DNA from: Turnera subulata
Lineage: Eukaryota; Streptophyta; Magnoliopsida; Malpighiales; Passifloraceae
Assembly (NCBI GenBank): GCA_028386065.3
Contig: JAKUCV010003328.1
Coordinates: forward strand, 62,001 to 126,000
Length of the DNA stretch: 64,000 nucleotides
Reading direction: 5' to 3'
Each line of letters opens with the position of its first letter. Within the stretch, counting starts at the first letter, position 1. Shown here in pieces: positions 34,578 through 50,423 of the stretch. Both the position numbers and the translations under genes were made by a program. A model generated the notes under the pieces. The model worked only from the letters and a program-made list of their open reading frames with translations. It made no database searches and was not told the origin of the DNA.

Positions 34578-35464
34578 CTCCCCCTTGAATGTCATTGCTC
34601 CTTAGATAGAATACGCTTGGGAATAACTGCCTCATTAAAAACCTTACCAAGAAAAACCCAGTGGGATAAAAACTTGGTGAAGGAAAAAAGAGTGCAGTGC
34701 GTATTCTACTCTCCCTCATTTTGGCCTCCCTTGATTTCTTGGTGTCGTCACATGCCAATCTTCTTTGTCAACCTCTGGTGACATTTGAAATGTATACAGT
34801 ATCATCTTCATAATTTGTTGTTGGAGCATCTTCCTTGCTATTTTATCCATATGAATCTTAAGTGTGCAGCATCATCGAGCTCAGCTAAGCATAGTCTCGG
34901 CTGTGTTTGTGTATAACTATAATTTTTGCATTATTTGAAGTGGTAGCAACGATACTTTGTTTTGTACTTGCCATGATACTTCAGGTATCAGCTTGCGCTT
35001 TATGTGGATCAAATGAATGACCTGCATTTGCAAAACAAACTGTATTCTTCTTGGACTTCCACGGTTAAAATAATTACATGTCCATTATACTTCAAGATAA
35101 TGGAGAGCTTCAGGCTTTATAAAAAATTAGATCAAAAAGATATTTTGCTAACAAGTTTATGGCAAAGCTTTAGTCTTCATGTTACTAGCAAATTAAATTG
35201 CACTATGATATGGTACTTCGGGACCATATGTACTTCAGGACCAATCTAATTTTTTTATGAGATCTTTCATCTCAAATCCTTTCTTAACATATAGCACGTC
35301 ATTTGGAATCTTCTTCTGGAGTTCTAATAATATTTAAATCACAAAAATAGTATATAAATCAGCAAAAATAATAAATGCATATATGCAATCATACTACACA
35401 TACTCAAATTTGGTTTAAACCATATAAAGATCAATTTAGCTTAAGTTTGTATATTCCCGGGAAT

Positions 35465-35930
35465 TAGTTGCTTCAGGCAACTTGAATCCTTCAAGTATTC
35501 TCATGCATATGTCGTGACTTATGGATCCATAGAAATAGGTTGTAATAACATTCATTAGATGCATTTCTAATTTTTCATATATTGCCAGACTTATCAAAGA
35601 TCGAAAATAATTGTATCCACCACAAGGGAGTATATCTCCTCATAATTAATACCAGGTCGCTTGGGTAAAACCTTGTGCGATGAGTCGTGCTTTGTATCTC
35701 ACTATTATAATTTTCTTTTCGCACAAATACCCATTTACAATCGACCGGTTCTACACCATCTTGTGTACGGACTACAAGTCCGAAAAATTTCTCGCTTCAT
35801 AAGCGAGTCTAACACAGCCTTAATTATATCTCTCTATTTTTGTCAATCATTCCGCGCCTACATTCATCAATAGATGTAGGTTCATTATCCTAATTTTCTT
35901 TCATAATATTTAGCTATATTATATATAAAA
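35465..35930 (-). pseudogene. Copia reverse transcriptase remnant
   Basis: Minus-strand stretches match the N-terminal part of the copia RVT_2 domain: KWVFVRKENYN, then a KARLVAQGF-like zone, then PSDLVLIMRRYTPLWW (from GIDYEETYSPVVD), then LEMHLMNV-like and YLYG-like zones. Several stops and frameshifts break it. The right edge is the insertion site of the nested solo LTR, which separates it from the integrase part. Confidence 0.6.
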
Positions 35931-35935
35931 CAAAT

Positions 35936-38900
35936 TGTGAAAGCGCGCATCCCAATTTAATAAAATAATTAATAATTAAATGAAAGAGATTTACCCAAAT
36001 ACCCTTGAAACCCGGGATACGAATACCGGTGCTTCAGCACACAAACATTAACCATAGAAATTTATTAACACCGAGATGTCATAAAATGAAAGAAATAAAC
36101 CTGCTTAACAAGTCGTAAGCCACCACGGCATCACGCCGAAATAACATCACAAAATTAAATTCCGGCAAAACGCCGATAAAGAAGTCAAAACATTTATGAC
36201 ATCTCCAATTAATTCTCATGCAGCGGAAGATGAAAATAATAATAAAAACCAAGGTAGAAAATAACATGCATATGGGCCCTATGGATCCAACCGAGAGATG
36301 ATGCACAACTACCTGCTGAAGTATCTGCGTCTGAACTCCGAGTCGAGGATAAGGTGAGGACAACCCGCTAACTAAGGTCTGAAAAACAACGGTGGCGATT
36401 ATGTGAGTCGCCTACTCAATGAACATTAAAAGTCTATGTATACATGAAAGTGAAGTCATGCTCGTAGGGTGAGTAGTTCACGAGCACAAGTACAGCATAC
36501 AAGCAATATCAGAATCACACACCAACACATAAACACCTTATTATGTCATTGTCCTTATTATTTTTGATTCAATGTATTTTATTATTATAAATATTATTAT
36601 TATTATTATTATTATTATGGGCCCTCTACTGTGAGTCAAGTCTCGGTAGCGCATCTGATCAGATCCGGGTGTGAAACCCAAGTGTCGAACCTCATAAGGG
36701 GTAGATTCTGAGGTCTAAAACTACCGATAAATCTCGAGTGGCCGCTAGCTACCTGAGGGTGCACTCAGACACACCTAACTGGTGCAAGTCTTCCAGGGGT
36801 GCACCTACATCCTCTAGGATACCATGCTAAACAGCATAAAGTGACCCGAGGGTACCCAACCCTCCCTCGGGGCTACCAGCTGACTCCACAGTAGAATTGA
36901 TATTTTATTCTTAATTACACTTTTACATTTTTGTTGAAATACATTATGCTTTCCAGGGATGTGTGAATTCTATGTGTTTTGTTTCATCCGGGCCTTCGGC
37001 CCATAACCACACACTATCACCAAAACATAATACATGTTATTTTCAATAACGATTCCTCATATAGAAATTAGGCATGTGAGAACAATCAGGTATATAATTC
37101 CAATCCGCATGTAGCAAATAAGGCAAGTAAACAAACAAACCACACCAACATGCATTCACAAAACATATATAAAAGACTTGTAATGTCACCTCAAAAATGC
37201 AGATTATGACTTCTCCCCGATCTGAGTCTACAGCTCCAGAGGTATCTCCCGTGCCTGAATACCGGTACATAATATAGTCACTAAACCAATATTTTAGAAG
37301 TAAAAACGTGTATGCATGCTAAAGGTATGCTCTAATCGAGTAACTCCCGACCCTAACTATCTGATTATAAGATTTCCGGTCTAAGCCCAAAAGAATATTT
37401 CTCATCAATAACTCTAAAGAAAAAGGAATCTAAGGTTCGCCGGTCTAAGTCCATAAACAATTCTCGGGCCTAAGGCCCACTAAACCCTTAATCATGAATT
37501 CCAGGCCGAGGGCCTACTTCCCTAAATTCATATTTACCGATTATGAAATTGGGCTTCGAGTCTGTTCCTTTAAGTCCATAAATTAAACCATCCATGATTA
37601 GGCCTTAAGTCCATATCTTTAAGTCTATGAAACGTTCTAACTTCAAAATGAGATTATCGGGCTTGGGCTCGGTTTTTCCTAAAACCGTTCTAAGGTTGGT
37701 CCTGAGCCCAAGAATTTACCGATTATGAAATTGGGCTTCGAGTCCGTTCCTTTAAGTCCGTAAATTAAACCATCCGTGATTAGGCCTTAAGTCCATATCT
37801 TTAAGTCTATGAAACGTTCTAACTTCAAAATAAGATTATCGGGCTTGGGCTCGGTTTTTCCTAAAACCGTTCTAAGGTTGGTCCCGAGCCCAAGAATTTA
37901 TCGGCCTAAAGTTCTATTCGTGTCGGTAATTCTTCCCGGCCACACACTCTAACTCTCCACTCTCGGTAAACCACAATTCACGTTATATATATATTTATAT
38001 AAATATGTATTTCGATAAATAATTCAAAATTCATATACAAGACAAAACCGAGACAAAACAAAGGATAAATACCGTCTAAGCAAGAAATATATATCGTTGG
38101 GCAGAATCCGAGCCTTCGCCGGAAAATTCTCGAGCCTTGCCGAAACAGTACATGCTCCCCGGATTCCGGTCAACTTCTCCAGAAAACAGGTCAAGACGAG
38201 CAAACAGAGCCTCAACAACACTGCTGCCACCACCAATCTGCTATCATCCAACAATCGACCACTTCACAACCAAAACGATCACAGGCAGCAACACGAATTT
38301 AGGAAATTGGCATAGAATCCTTACCGGGGTAAAACAAATAAGCCGTCACTGTCCACCGTCCACAGCTCCAAGACGAACCCAGCCGACGTGCCGAATCGCG
38401 CATCTGCAAGCTCTGCCACCGGAGACCAGAACCACCAGCAACAGACAGCCATCAAAAACACATCGCCATCCCGTGTCGTCCGTCCCAAAATCCGACCATA
38501 GAAACCCCCACGCGTACGTCGAGCACACCATCCAACAATTACCGGCCACCAACGAGTGCACACATGCACCGAAACCAAATCAACACAAAAGCCTACAAAT
38601 CGAGAAGGACGAAGAGGAAAGAATCAAGAGAGGAAGGAACTAGCGGCTTACCTTGAAAAGGTTGCAGCCGAACGCGAGACAGGGCCCAAGTTCGCTCTTG
38701 GTTTCTCTCGATTGTCACCGGCAGAGTCGACCTCGGATCCTCGCCGTTCAAAACGCGACAGCAGTGGCTCAAAAGAAAGAAGAATGGAGAGGTGGCGGCG
38801 ACGGTTTTTTTATGTGAGGAAGGAGAGGGGACGAGATGGTGTGGGTGATGGTGGACGGGTGTGAAACTGAAAAGAGAAGAAAAGGAGGAGATAAGGAAAG

Positions 38901-39369
38901 AGAGAGGAGAAGATCGTGGGGTTGATGACCGTTGATGGCGTTAGTGGAGGCAAGAGCCTTTGTGGAAGACAGTGCCGTTGAGGATGGCGGCGACAGAGTG
39001 GAGAAGAAACGAGAAGAAAGGAAAAGAAAGGAGAAGGAGAAAAGAAAGAAAGAAAAGAAGAAGAAAAAGAGGGCGTGCGCCTGGCTGGGCTTGACCTAGC
39101 CAGCCAGACGACGTGTCGTCTGGTTTGGCTTGGTCAACCCGCCGGGTTGACTCTTTTTTTTTTTCAAAACCTAAAACGACGTAGTTTAAACCAAAACTAC
39201 GAAAAACCTTGTGTTTCATCCCGAAACACGTTTTAGGTCCGACAAAGCTCAAAAGCGACATATTACCACTTATAATTATTAAGTCCTATGGAAAATAAAT
39301 TAATTTTATTTCCATTTCCGAAATCTGAAATTTTTATATAAATCAAAAACGAAAAACCGGGGCGTTACA
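35936..39369. mobile_element. Solo LTR of a Ty3-gypsy-like element, 3.4 kb, nested in the copia element
   Basis: A 3,434-bp block starting TGTGAAAGCGCGCATCCC and ending CGGGGCGTTACA. It is flanked by a perfect 5-bp duplication CAAAT (35931-35935 and 39370-39374). TG...CA ends and a 5-bp duplication fit one complete LTR left by recombination between two. Read on the minus strand it starts TGTAACGCCCCGG, a start I associate with large-LTR gypsy families of plants. I saw no gag or pol domain inside; the open frames (for example 38137-38643 and 38941-39261) are compositional. An alternative is another element class with TG/CA ends. A 182-bp tandem duplication lies inside. Confidence 0.7.
37533..37900. 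repeat. 182-bp tandem duplication inside the solo LTR
   Basis: Two head-to-tail copies (37533-37714 and 37715-37900) sharing ACCGATTATGAAATTGGGCT, CTTTAAGTC, and GATTATCGGGCTTGGGCTCG. They differ at only a handful of positions, so the duplication is recent relative to the rest of the element. Confidence 0.9.
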
Positions 39370-39639
39370 CAAATATTCGGTCGACGGTTATTTCACGTCG
39401 GTTCCATCTCATTTCTGACACCGTATAATTAATCGAGATCTCATCATTTTCATTTATTTCAGGTACCTGAGTTGCTTCTGAAACTTTATCAATTGTGTCA
39501 GAAATCTCTTCTGGAGGATTTTCCTCTTTTTGAGGACTTCTAATTTGAACCTCTACTGGAGGTCTTATTTTCTCACTGGGGCCATCTTATCTCTTTGCTC
39601 CTTTTTCTCTATTGAGAATTTTTGTTTTCTTTGGAACCA

Positions 39640-40250
39640 AGTATATTCCACGCTTCTGGCGTACTTTAGATTCATTTGCATTCTTCTATTGTTTTTCGGG
39701 AACATCAATACAAATAGGAGCATTTGCAGTTGGAACATAAGATTTGGTCACACCTTTCAAATAAATATGTCTGGCAGTTGACTTACTAATCTTTTGCAAA
39801 TGAATCATCTTTTGAACTTCAGGTTCATACAAATTTGTTTGAGGATCAAAACTAGATATTAATATAGCATTTCTATAATATCTTGATCCAGCTGCTTATT
39901 TTCTCCCCCTGATATTGGGTAAACACTTTCATCAAATTAATAATAAGCAAATCTTGCTGTAAACAAATCTCCAATGGTTTCAACAATTTTGATGGAGATT
40001 CATACCCAACATATATTCCCAACCTTCTTTAAGGACCAACTTTACTATGCTGTGGTGGAGCATTAGGCACATATACTGTACAACCAATGGTCCGAAGATG
40101 GGAAATACTGGGTTCGTGACCATGAACCAATTAAATGGGGAGATCTTATGATAACTTGTTAACAAGATGCACACAAGTGTTGCTGCATGCAAAATACCAT
40201 GTTTTTCAAAACAGTAATATCTCATTAGCAATGGTCCTGCAATCAATTGG
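39640..40250 (-). pseudogene. Copia integrase C-terminus / linker remnant
   Basis: Minus strand gives YYCFEKHGILHAATLV, FNWFMVTNPVFPIFGPLVVQ, YMCLMLHHSIV and KEGWEYMLGMNLHQNC, matching the copia pattern YCWEKHG, LEYLVVPYMCP and GWEYMLDLNLHQ. It is followed by the Pro-rich linker (KIRPPVEVQIRSP, EENPPEE) near 39500-39600. Frame-broken. Confidence 0.6.
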
Positions 40251-40719
40251 GAATATTCACCCAGACCGGTTTGGGTTTATTTCCAATGATATACATTATC
40301 CATTGAAGAAATATACCAGTATTATCTAGACATATAGTCTTATAACATAATTAGGGATGTGTACCTGCAAGTGGCTTAATCAGTAAAATAAGTGCGCACA
40401 ATGCCAACTTGCGTCTAACAAGCACACAATGGACCATCTAGTCGATGCATCATAAAAATTACCTAGATGGTCAACACAGCGGATTTATTTGTCCGCGTAC
40501 ATGTCCCTGAATAATTCCCAAACTTACTGGTGATTCTAGGCCAACCTCATCTTAGGAAGGCCGAACAATTAATTTTCGCAGCAAACTAACACATGGAAAT
40601 TCATTGATTGTAAAAACTTCCGGTTTTTCAATGAATGACCAAATAAATTCTGTACATCATTATGGATCCGGGATGGCCCAACCGGTCATGCCAAACAAGA
40701 TATCCACTAGCCAACTTCT

Positions 40720-40985
40720 AGTTGGTCTCAGTTTCAGGCTGTGCAAACTGTGTATTTAATAACTTTGGAAAAATTATTTGCCAGCTTCAGGCTAGTGAGT
40801 AATGAATCAATCGCCTAACTTCTAATTGGTGCCAGCTTCGGGCTGTGCAAACTATGTATTTAATAATATAGAAAGAATTATTTGCTAGCTTCAGGCTAGT
40901 GTCAGCTTCGGGCTATTGTGTACCAGCTTCAGGCTGCTGTGTGCAAGCTTCGGGCTGCTATGTGCCAGCTTCAAGCTGGATACAA
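40720..40985 (+). repeat. Short-unit repeat (CAGCTTCAGGCTG family) in the copia internal region
   Basis: The phrase CAGCTTC(A/G)GGCT recurs at least seven times between about 40725 and 40980, with irregular spacing of 20-70 bases. Some copies have GCAAGCTTCGGGC. It lies between the integrase and gag remnants. Confidence 0.75.
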
Positions 40986-41194
40986 TAACTTTTATTGACT
41001 CGAATATTTATGTAGTACAATCTAAAGAATAAAGCAAGTAAATCTTCCACAATTTATTTTATTATCTGCTGTGGTAGACTTTATAATATAGAGATATTCA
41101 GCATCTCTTTTATTTACTGTCTCAACATAATATTTGCTTGAAAAAAAATTCCTTTGAGATTTGAATAAAATATCTTTTTATTTGCTCTTCAGGA

Positions 41195-41435
41195 GTATAA
41201 TAAAATTCATGCTCTTCCAGAGCATAAACATTTTACTCTTCCGGAGCATATTAAAACTCATGCTCTTCTGGAGCGTAAATGTGTGCTATTCTAGAGCATA
41301 ATATAACTTATGCTCTTTCGGAGATTAAATATATACTTTTCTAAAGTATAGTGAAAGTTATGCTCTTCTGGAGCTTAAATATATACTCTTCTAGAGCATA
41401 GTAAACTTGTGCTCTTCTAGAGCATATTAATTTTC
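41195..41435 (+). repeat. Short-unit repeat (GCTCTTCTGGAGCATAA family) in the copia internal region
   Basis: About nine copies of a 25-33-bp unit built on TGCTCTTC(C/T)(G/A)GAGCAT; each unit is a small imperfect palindrome (GCTC...GAGC), so the array could form many small hairpins. Confidence 0.8.
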
Positions 41436-42149
41436 TTGAGATTGTACTATTATATGTTACATATGAATAATTTCTGTTTATTAAATACGGAATATATCAT
41501 TGCATTGTCTCCAGGACAAGTGCCCAAGTCATAATTCTAGAAATGACAGTTTCATGTTCTTATTAAAGATTTAGCAGTTATAACATGCTGTAAAATAAAC
41601 ATAATATAATAAAATTTAACAAATAATAATAAAGCTGAACATAAAATAAAAACATTCAATATAAATTGACTTGCACCTTCAGGGTAAGCAAGATAATAAT
41701 AATATCCAAACATCATGGTCATCTTCTTGAATAAATATGGTTTCATCAATATTAGATTTGTCCTTCAGGGACACTTGATAACCATTTACTGGATGCCTTG
41801 TTATACGACCTGTTTGTGACCAATTGAATGTTCATAGTTATGACCAAAATTATCACATACAGTCACATTCACTTCAGGGAGTGGAGCAGAGCTAGTTAAA
41901 CGGGATTCATGATTTTTCATGAATAACTCATTATTTTATTCTGCCACAAGTAGGCATAAAATTAAATCCGAAAATTTTGTGAATTCTTTTTCACGATATT
42001 GCTACTGCAGGAGCACATCTGATGTACAAATATGAAGATTTTTTTTTTTAACTTATCAGCATCAATAATATTTTCTCCATATAATTTCATCTGAGGACTT
42101 ATGATATAACTGAATTATATTTGTGTACAGATTTAAAATCTTGCAACCT

Positions 42150-42410
42150 TAGATACATTTATACATAACAAGCCTTTTTTTTTTAAGAATGACCATCTTC
42201 TGGTGATCATGCCTTTTTTTTAAATTTTTCCAAAGATCTGCAGGATCTTTTGATAGTAAGACATCCAGTCTTTGCATTATTATTTTCTCTTTTATTGAGT
42301 GTTCCAGACTATTAGCATTTAAATGCATTTCAACATTTAATGCCCATGATAAATTTTTTCCGAAAATTTCAAGGGCCTTCAATTCAAGTTTCATAATAAC
42401 AGTAATAATA
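42150..42410 (-). pseudogene. Copia gag remnant
   Basis: The minus-strand frame LEIFGKNLSWALNVEMHLN, SKDPADLWKNLKKRHDHQKM matches the copia gag pattern (YLxWxLDVEMHL, DPADLWxxLKERYDHQKTVILP). It stops at a stop codon shortly after; the rest of gag and the zinc knuckle are not intact. Confidence 0.7.
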
Positions 42411-42489
42411 AAAGATATAAAATGAATATAAAACATAAAATATATACGCTTACTCGATAAATCTTTCAGCATTAATAATAGCATAATAT

Positions 42490-42645
42490 ACGCTTACTCG
42501 ATAAAGGCGGCTTAGCCGGCCAACAAATGAATCAAGGCGGCTTTGTCGGCCAACATAGAGATAAGGCGGCTTAGCCGGCCAACAAATGAAACAAGGCGGC
42601 TTTGCCGGCCAACAAAGAGATAAGGCAGCTTAGCCGTCCAATATT
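42490..42645 (+). repeat. Tandem repeat (GGCGGCTTAGCCGGCCAACA), copia 5' untranslated region
   Basis: Five copies of a ~28-bp unit containing AGGCGGCTT(A/T)GCCGGCCAAC. Each contains a palindromic GCCGGC or near it. It lies between the primer-binding site and gag on the element's own strand, where RNA packaging signals of retrotransposons usually sit. Confidence 0.8.
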
Positions 42646-42945
42646 GAATACTAAGCAAATAAACAAGTACGGATTGAAAAAATTTAGAAACGATTACTTT
42701 GGTTTCATGAAAATAATATAACATGATCACATAAGATGCACATAAATTGATATGAAAATGATATGCTGTACCGTGAATTAAAATACTAATCCGGCTCGGT
42801 TATTATCCCTGTACTACCTTGATAATACCATTTTCAAATTATTTTCACAAGTTTACTATATATATTTATATAGAAATGAAGAAAATAATAATAAGAAAGT
42901 TTAGAATTACGTACCTTAGCAGGGTAGAGACTCGTGCTGATAACG

Positions 42946-43452
42946 TGTTATAAAATGGGGGATGAAATTCACTCCTTAATGGAATAATACAAGCTTGATC
43001 AAGGTGACAATACAACCTTGATGGTAGTAATACAACTTCAATGGTAATAATACAGCTTTGATAATAATAATAATGAAGAGTGATTAAAATAAGATGGGGA
43101 GATTGAGAAGAGAGGTTTATGGTGTATGGAAATGAGAAGAGAGTAAGTTTATGGTGGGAGAAGAAGGTGTATGTGTGCATGGAAATAAATGGGTATTTAT
43201 AGGTGAAAATGGGAGGATAAAAACAAATGAGCGTGATTAATTTAATAAGATAAAAATAAAAGGATATTAGGTAAAGGAAGATGATATTAAGATTAAGACA
43301 AAATAGAATTATGGAGGGTAAATGGCCAAAGAGATAAATCTAAGTGGATGCTAGGTGAGGGGTAAAATATTTACCGAGGATAAATTTGGGTACGATAAAA
43401 TTGAGTTTTTCTGGATGGTAACAATGACATTCACCATAATTTATTTACAACA
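42946..43452 (-). repeat. 5' LTR of the copia element
   Basis: The partner of 34068-34577. On the minus strand it is followed by the primer-binding site, so this is the promoter LTR. Several G-to-A/C-to-T type differences from the partner fit ageing of methylated DNA. Confidence 0.93.
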
Positions 43453-44294
43453 TTAAGAATATTTGTCTTTTCTTTATTTGGTCTTATGTTTTAGGTTATG
43501 TTTAGTGAGTACAAATTTGTTATTTTGCTACTCATTAGATTTTATAGTTTGAATAATGCATCTAAGTCCTGAACTGGAGAGACCCAACCATGTATTGACA
43601 AATTTGGAATTTCAAACGTGATATGAATGATACATATATGCATGCATCCCTGGTAATGGAAAAACAATAAGCATGTTTTTGAACTTGGTGAAAGAAAGAA
43701 AATCACTGGTTTGGGTTTTGATTTCCCTTCAAGTTTCAGATGGCGGATTTTCGGGTAGCCGAAGCGAAAAGAACACTGAAAACAAGCCAAACGACAACGT
43801 CCAACTGTCGTTGATGCCCGTCAAAAAAAGTGGGTCGGAATTAGTTAGGGAGATCAACTTAATTTTCAACTCCCTTTAAAACCACCATTATCCCGAAACA
43901 GCCCCTACAACCCGCTCGATATCACAAACTTACCATCCAACGCCAGAACGGAACACTGGTACCCTGTGGCTTCATCGTAAATAAACCCATGAGCCGGACC
44001 CAATATTCCAATCAAAACCCCCAACCCACAGTTAAAAGTCTTTCCACAGAGAGTAGAGTAGAGAGTGGACGCACTCACGCCAACTTCGTTTCCATCGCCA
44101 ACAGCTTAACTGTCTCTCCGGAGCTCCCAAGGCAAAAACCAAACCTCAAACAGAAAACAACAACAAAGAAGCAAAATCGGAATTCTCTTCTTCCTCGCTT
44201 CGCTATAAATCCAAAAGGAAACGCGCCTTCGGTTTCTCTGGCTACGATTTCCATTTCTTCACTTGTTGCTAGGAGGCACTGCTTGGGCGCTCTC
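43453..44294. other. Region between the copia element and the KAR gene
   Basis: The first part continues the F-box 3' flank after the TTAAG duplication. The last ~250 bases are the likely promoter and 5' leader of KAR, rich in CCAAC and CT. An open frame runs in from 43989 in the KAR frame, but it lacks an earlier good start and reads as leader. No separate gene seen. Confidence 0.6.
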
Positions 44295-48323
<4,029 letters not shown>

Positions 48324-49658
48324 GGAGCTCCCTATTGGTTGGTTGGTCTATACAGTCCACATAAAGGGCGATGACGTGTGTTGCTTGTGGTCGTACTAGC
48401 TGTTTCGGCTTAATGTGGTGGTTTGTAATAATTGAACGCTAGAGTTGAGTTTTTTTTTTTTGGGAAGGAAAGTTGAGTTTTTATAGGATCAAGTTAATGA
48501 TGATGTTAAGGAATTGAACAAGAGATATATAACAGTTTTTGTAAACCTTTGTTGGCTTATAAAAGAAGCCATAGTTTCTCAGGTTTTGATATCAATTCTA
48601 GGTGTTTCCATCCATGGGACGTTTTTCAGATTGATTTTTTCTGCATGGGATCGCTTTCACTTGGAGCGGTGCTTATTTGGAGCCCATGTTCTCTTAAGTT
48701 CTTTTTGAAGTAACTGGAAAAGCATCCTGATTTTGCCAAGTTACCTAGAAGCAAACTTTGGTCAAATTTGTTGGATTGCAGATTTAGCCATGAAGAAGAG
48801 AACATGGAGTGGAGGGTTTCTTGTTTGAATTAGTTTGGATTAAGGTTCGGTATATCTCAATTTGTCTGCCCCCATTAGGATTGCTTCAATCTTTATCTTG
48901 ACTTATCTTGCCATTGCTGGCAATGACTTGAATTATCATCCTCTGCTCTCCCTAAAACGGTCCCATTCACCTAAAAAAACAATGGAAATCGCAAAAGTAA
49001 GGTTATTGGGCATATAAAGAGATTCTCGACTGCTGATTCCTACACGGAAATATATTCGCATATTTAGTAGAACAATACAATAGCGTGTAACATCCAGCCA
49101 TCGTCAATCGTTTTTCACCCTCAGTAAGAGAAAGCGATGTTATGCATGTTACATACAGAGTTGGACCAAAGAAATAAAAATATCATCTTTTTGACAGAAT
49201 AAAAATATCATCTGATACAGTACACTATGTGTGTAATACTAAAAAAGAATATTGTGGTCTATAAAATTTCTGAGTAAGCATATTCCAACGGATGTATAGT
49301 ATTTTCACGATTTTGAGCGTATATCAATCTTCAATTTTTCTTCACTGATTAGAATATTCTTCTCTGCTCACTTGGTGATTATACCCAAGCACTATGATGC
49401 GCGATCTGCAGTATAATTAAACCTGAAACCGGTACTTCCCTAGGACGGACCAATTTACACGCACGGAAACTCACACCCTCCTCAATTTTCCCTCATTTAA
49501 AAAGCATCTTTGCCATTATCGAAAAAGAAGTATCTTTGCTTTTGAAGGAAATCAACTCTCTTCCCTTTGCTTGTATCGTTGTTGTCCTCTCCCTTTCTTT
49601 GATACCCTCTACCTCCATCACCAAAAGAACCCAATTTCTTCCAAAATTTCCTCCAACC
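48324..49658. other. Intergenic region between KAR and the TLC gene
   Basis: Starts with the KAR 3' UTR and ends with the promoter and leader of the TLC gene. AT-rich, with no gene or repeat I can support. Confidence 0.6.
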
Positions 49659-50423
49659 ATGGCAATCTTGGCAGAGATGGATTCCCTTTTCCTTCACAGC
49701 CATCCCTTGTCCACCTTCTTTATCATGTTCTTCTCCGTCTACCTCGCTGCATACTTGATAGTCTTCCGGAACTGGGGTTCAAATCACAGAAAAGAAGCCA
49801 CAAGCTGTTTCATGTCTCTCTTTCATGGTTCCCCTGCCGTGATCATGGCCATCCATGCTCTGCTGAACTCCAAGAACTCACGTGACTTCGCCTCTGCAAA
49901 CTCTGCTCTCCATGACAGGGTTCTTGAATTCAGTATGGCTTATTTCTTGATGGACTTGCTACACTACTTGGTCTTCGTCCCTCACGACGTCCTCTTCATT
50001 CTTCACCATCTGGCAACCCTTTACGTGCTCGCCACTTGTCGCTATGTGGTTCATCATGGAGCGTATGGGATTCTTCTGCTTCTTATACTGGCTGAAATAA
50101 CCAGCCCTGTCCAGAATACTTGGAGCATAGCTCGATTCCGGAAAGTTGATGTTCCTGCTGCTGCGAAACTGTATGAGTTCTTGTCTCCTCGGTTCTATGT
50201 TTTCTACTCTGTGGTGAGAGGTGTTCTGGGTCCAATTTGTGTGTTTAAGATGGTGGTGTTCTTTGTGAGCGGGGCGGGTAAGGGTTTGGTTCCCCGGTGG
50301 GCTTGGATTTCTTGGGTGGTTGTGATAACTTCTGCAATTATGGTTAGCATATTGTGGGTGTCAAGTCACTGGTCTATCTGGTTGAGAGCAAAAAGCTATG
50401 AAGCTCAAAAGAAAGTGACCTAG
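49659..50423 (+). CDS. TLC-domain membrane protein (At5g14285-like)
   Basis: Single exon, 254 residues. The TLC (TRAM/LAG1/CLN8) domain is a multi-pass ER membrane fold; LAG1 members make ceramide, but the function of this plant branch is unknown. Start chosen at the ATG in AACCATGGCA, although the frame is open 123 bases upstream. Hydrophobic segments at about 15-35, 58-70, 88-105, 112-132, 137-155, 190-215 and 225-245 fit six or seven membrane spans. The core has FSMAYFLMDLLHYLVFVPHD, ILHHLATLYVLATCRYVVHH and the LLILAEITSPVQNTW motif; the paired His in HHLATL and the ExxSPxxN stretch are the conserved TLC features. It is convergent with POLA2 (721 bases apart). Confidence 0.85.
   Translation: MAILAEMDSLFLHSHPLSTFFIMFFSVYLAAYLIVFRNWGSNHRKEATSCFMSLFHGSPAVIMAIHALLNSKNSRDFASANSALHDRVLEFSMAYFLMDLLHYLVFVPHDVLFILHHLATLYVLATCRYVVHHGAYGILLLLILAEITSPVQNTWSIARFRKVDVPAAAKLYEFLSPRFYVFYSVVRGVLGPICVFKMVVFFVSGAGKGLVPRWAWISWVVVITSAIMVSILWVSSHWSIWLRAKSYEAQKKVT

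Larger units (their letters stand above)
34068..43452 (-). mobile_element. Ty1-copia LTR retrotransposon, interrupted by a nested solo LTR
   Basis: Two LTRs of ~508 bp in direct orientation (34068-34577 and 42946-43452) are flanked by a perfect 5-bp duplication TTAAG (34063-34067, 43453-43457). The element runs on the minus strand. The primer-binding region (TTATCAGCACGAGTCTC) lies beside the 42946 edge, and the polypurine tract AAGGGGGAG (34578-34586 on +) beside the other LTR. Coding remnants follow the copia order gag, integrase, reverse transcriptase, all frame-broken. By eye the LTRs differ at about 16-17 positions (~3%), so it is fairly young. A 3,434-bp solo LTR is inserted in pol. Without it the element would be about 5.9 kb, too short for a full pol, so RNase H and other parts are probably deleted. 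Confidence 0.93.

Noticed and set aside
38137..38643. 168-residue plus-strand frame inside the solo LTR
   Set aside because: Composition is Pro/Thr/Asn/His-rich, overlapping frames on both strands are also open, there is no family resemblance, and it lies inside a transposon LTR.
43989..44294. N-terminal extension of KAR from 43989
   Set aside because: The frame is open but the transit-peptide-like sequence starts at the ATG at 44295, and the 320-residue product then matches the family length.
49536..49658. Upstream start for the TLC protein
   Set aside because: The upstream start codon would be TTG; the first ATG, in good context, is at 49659.
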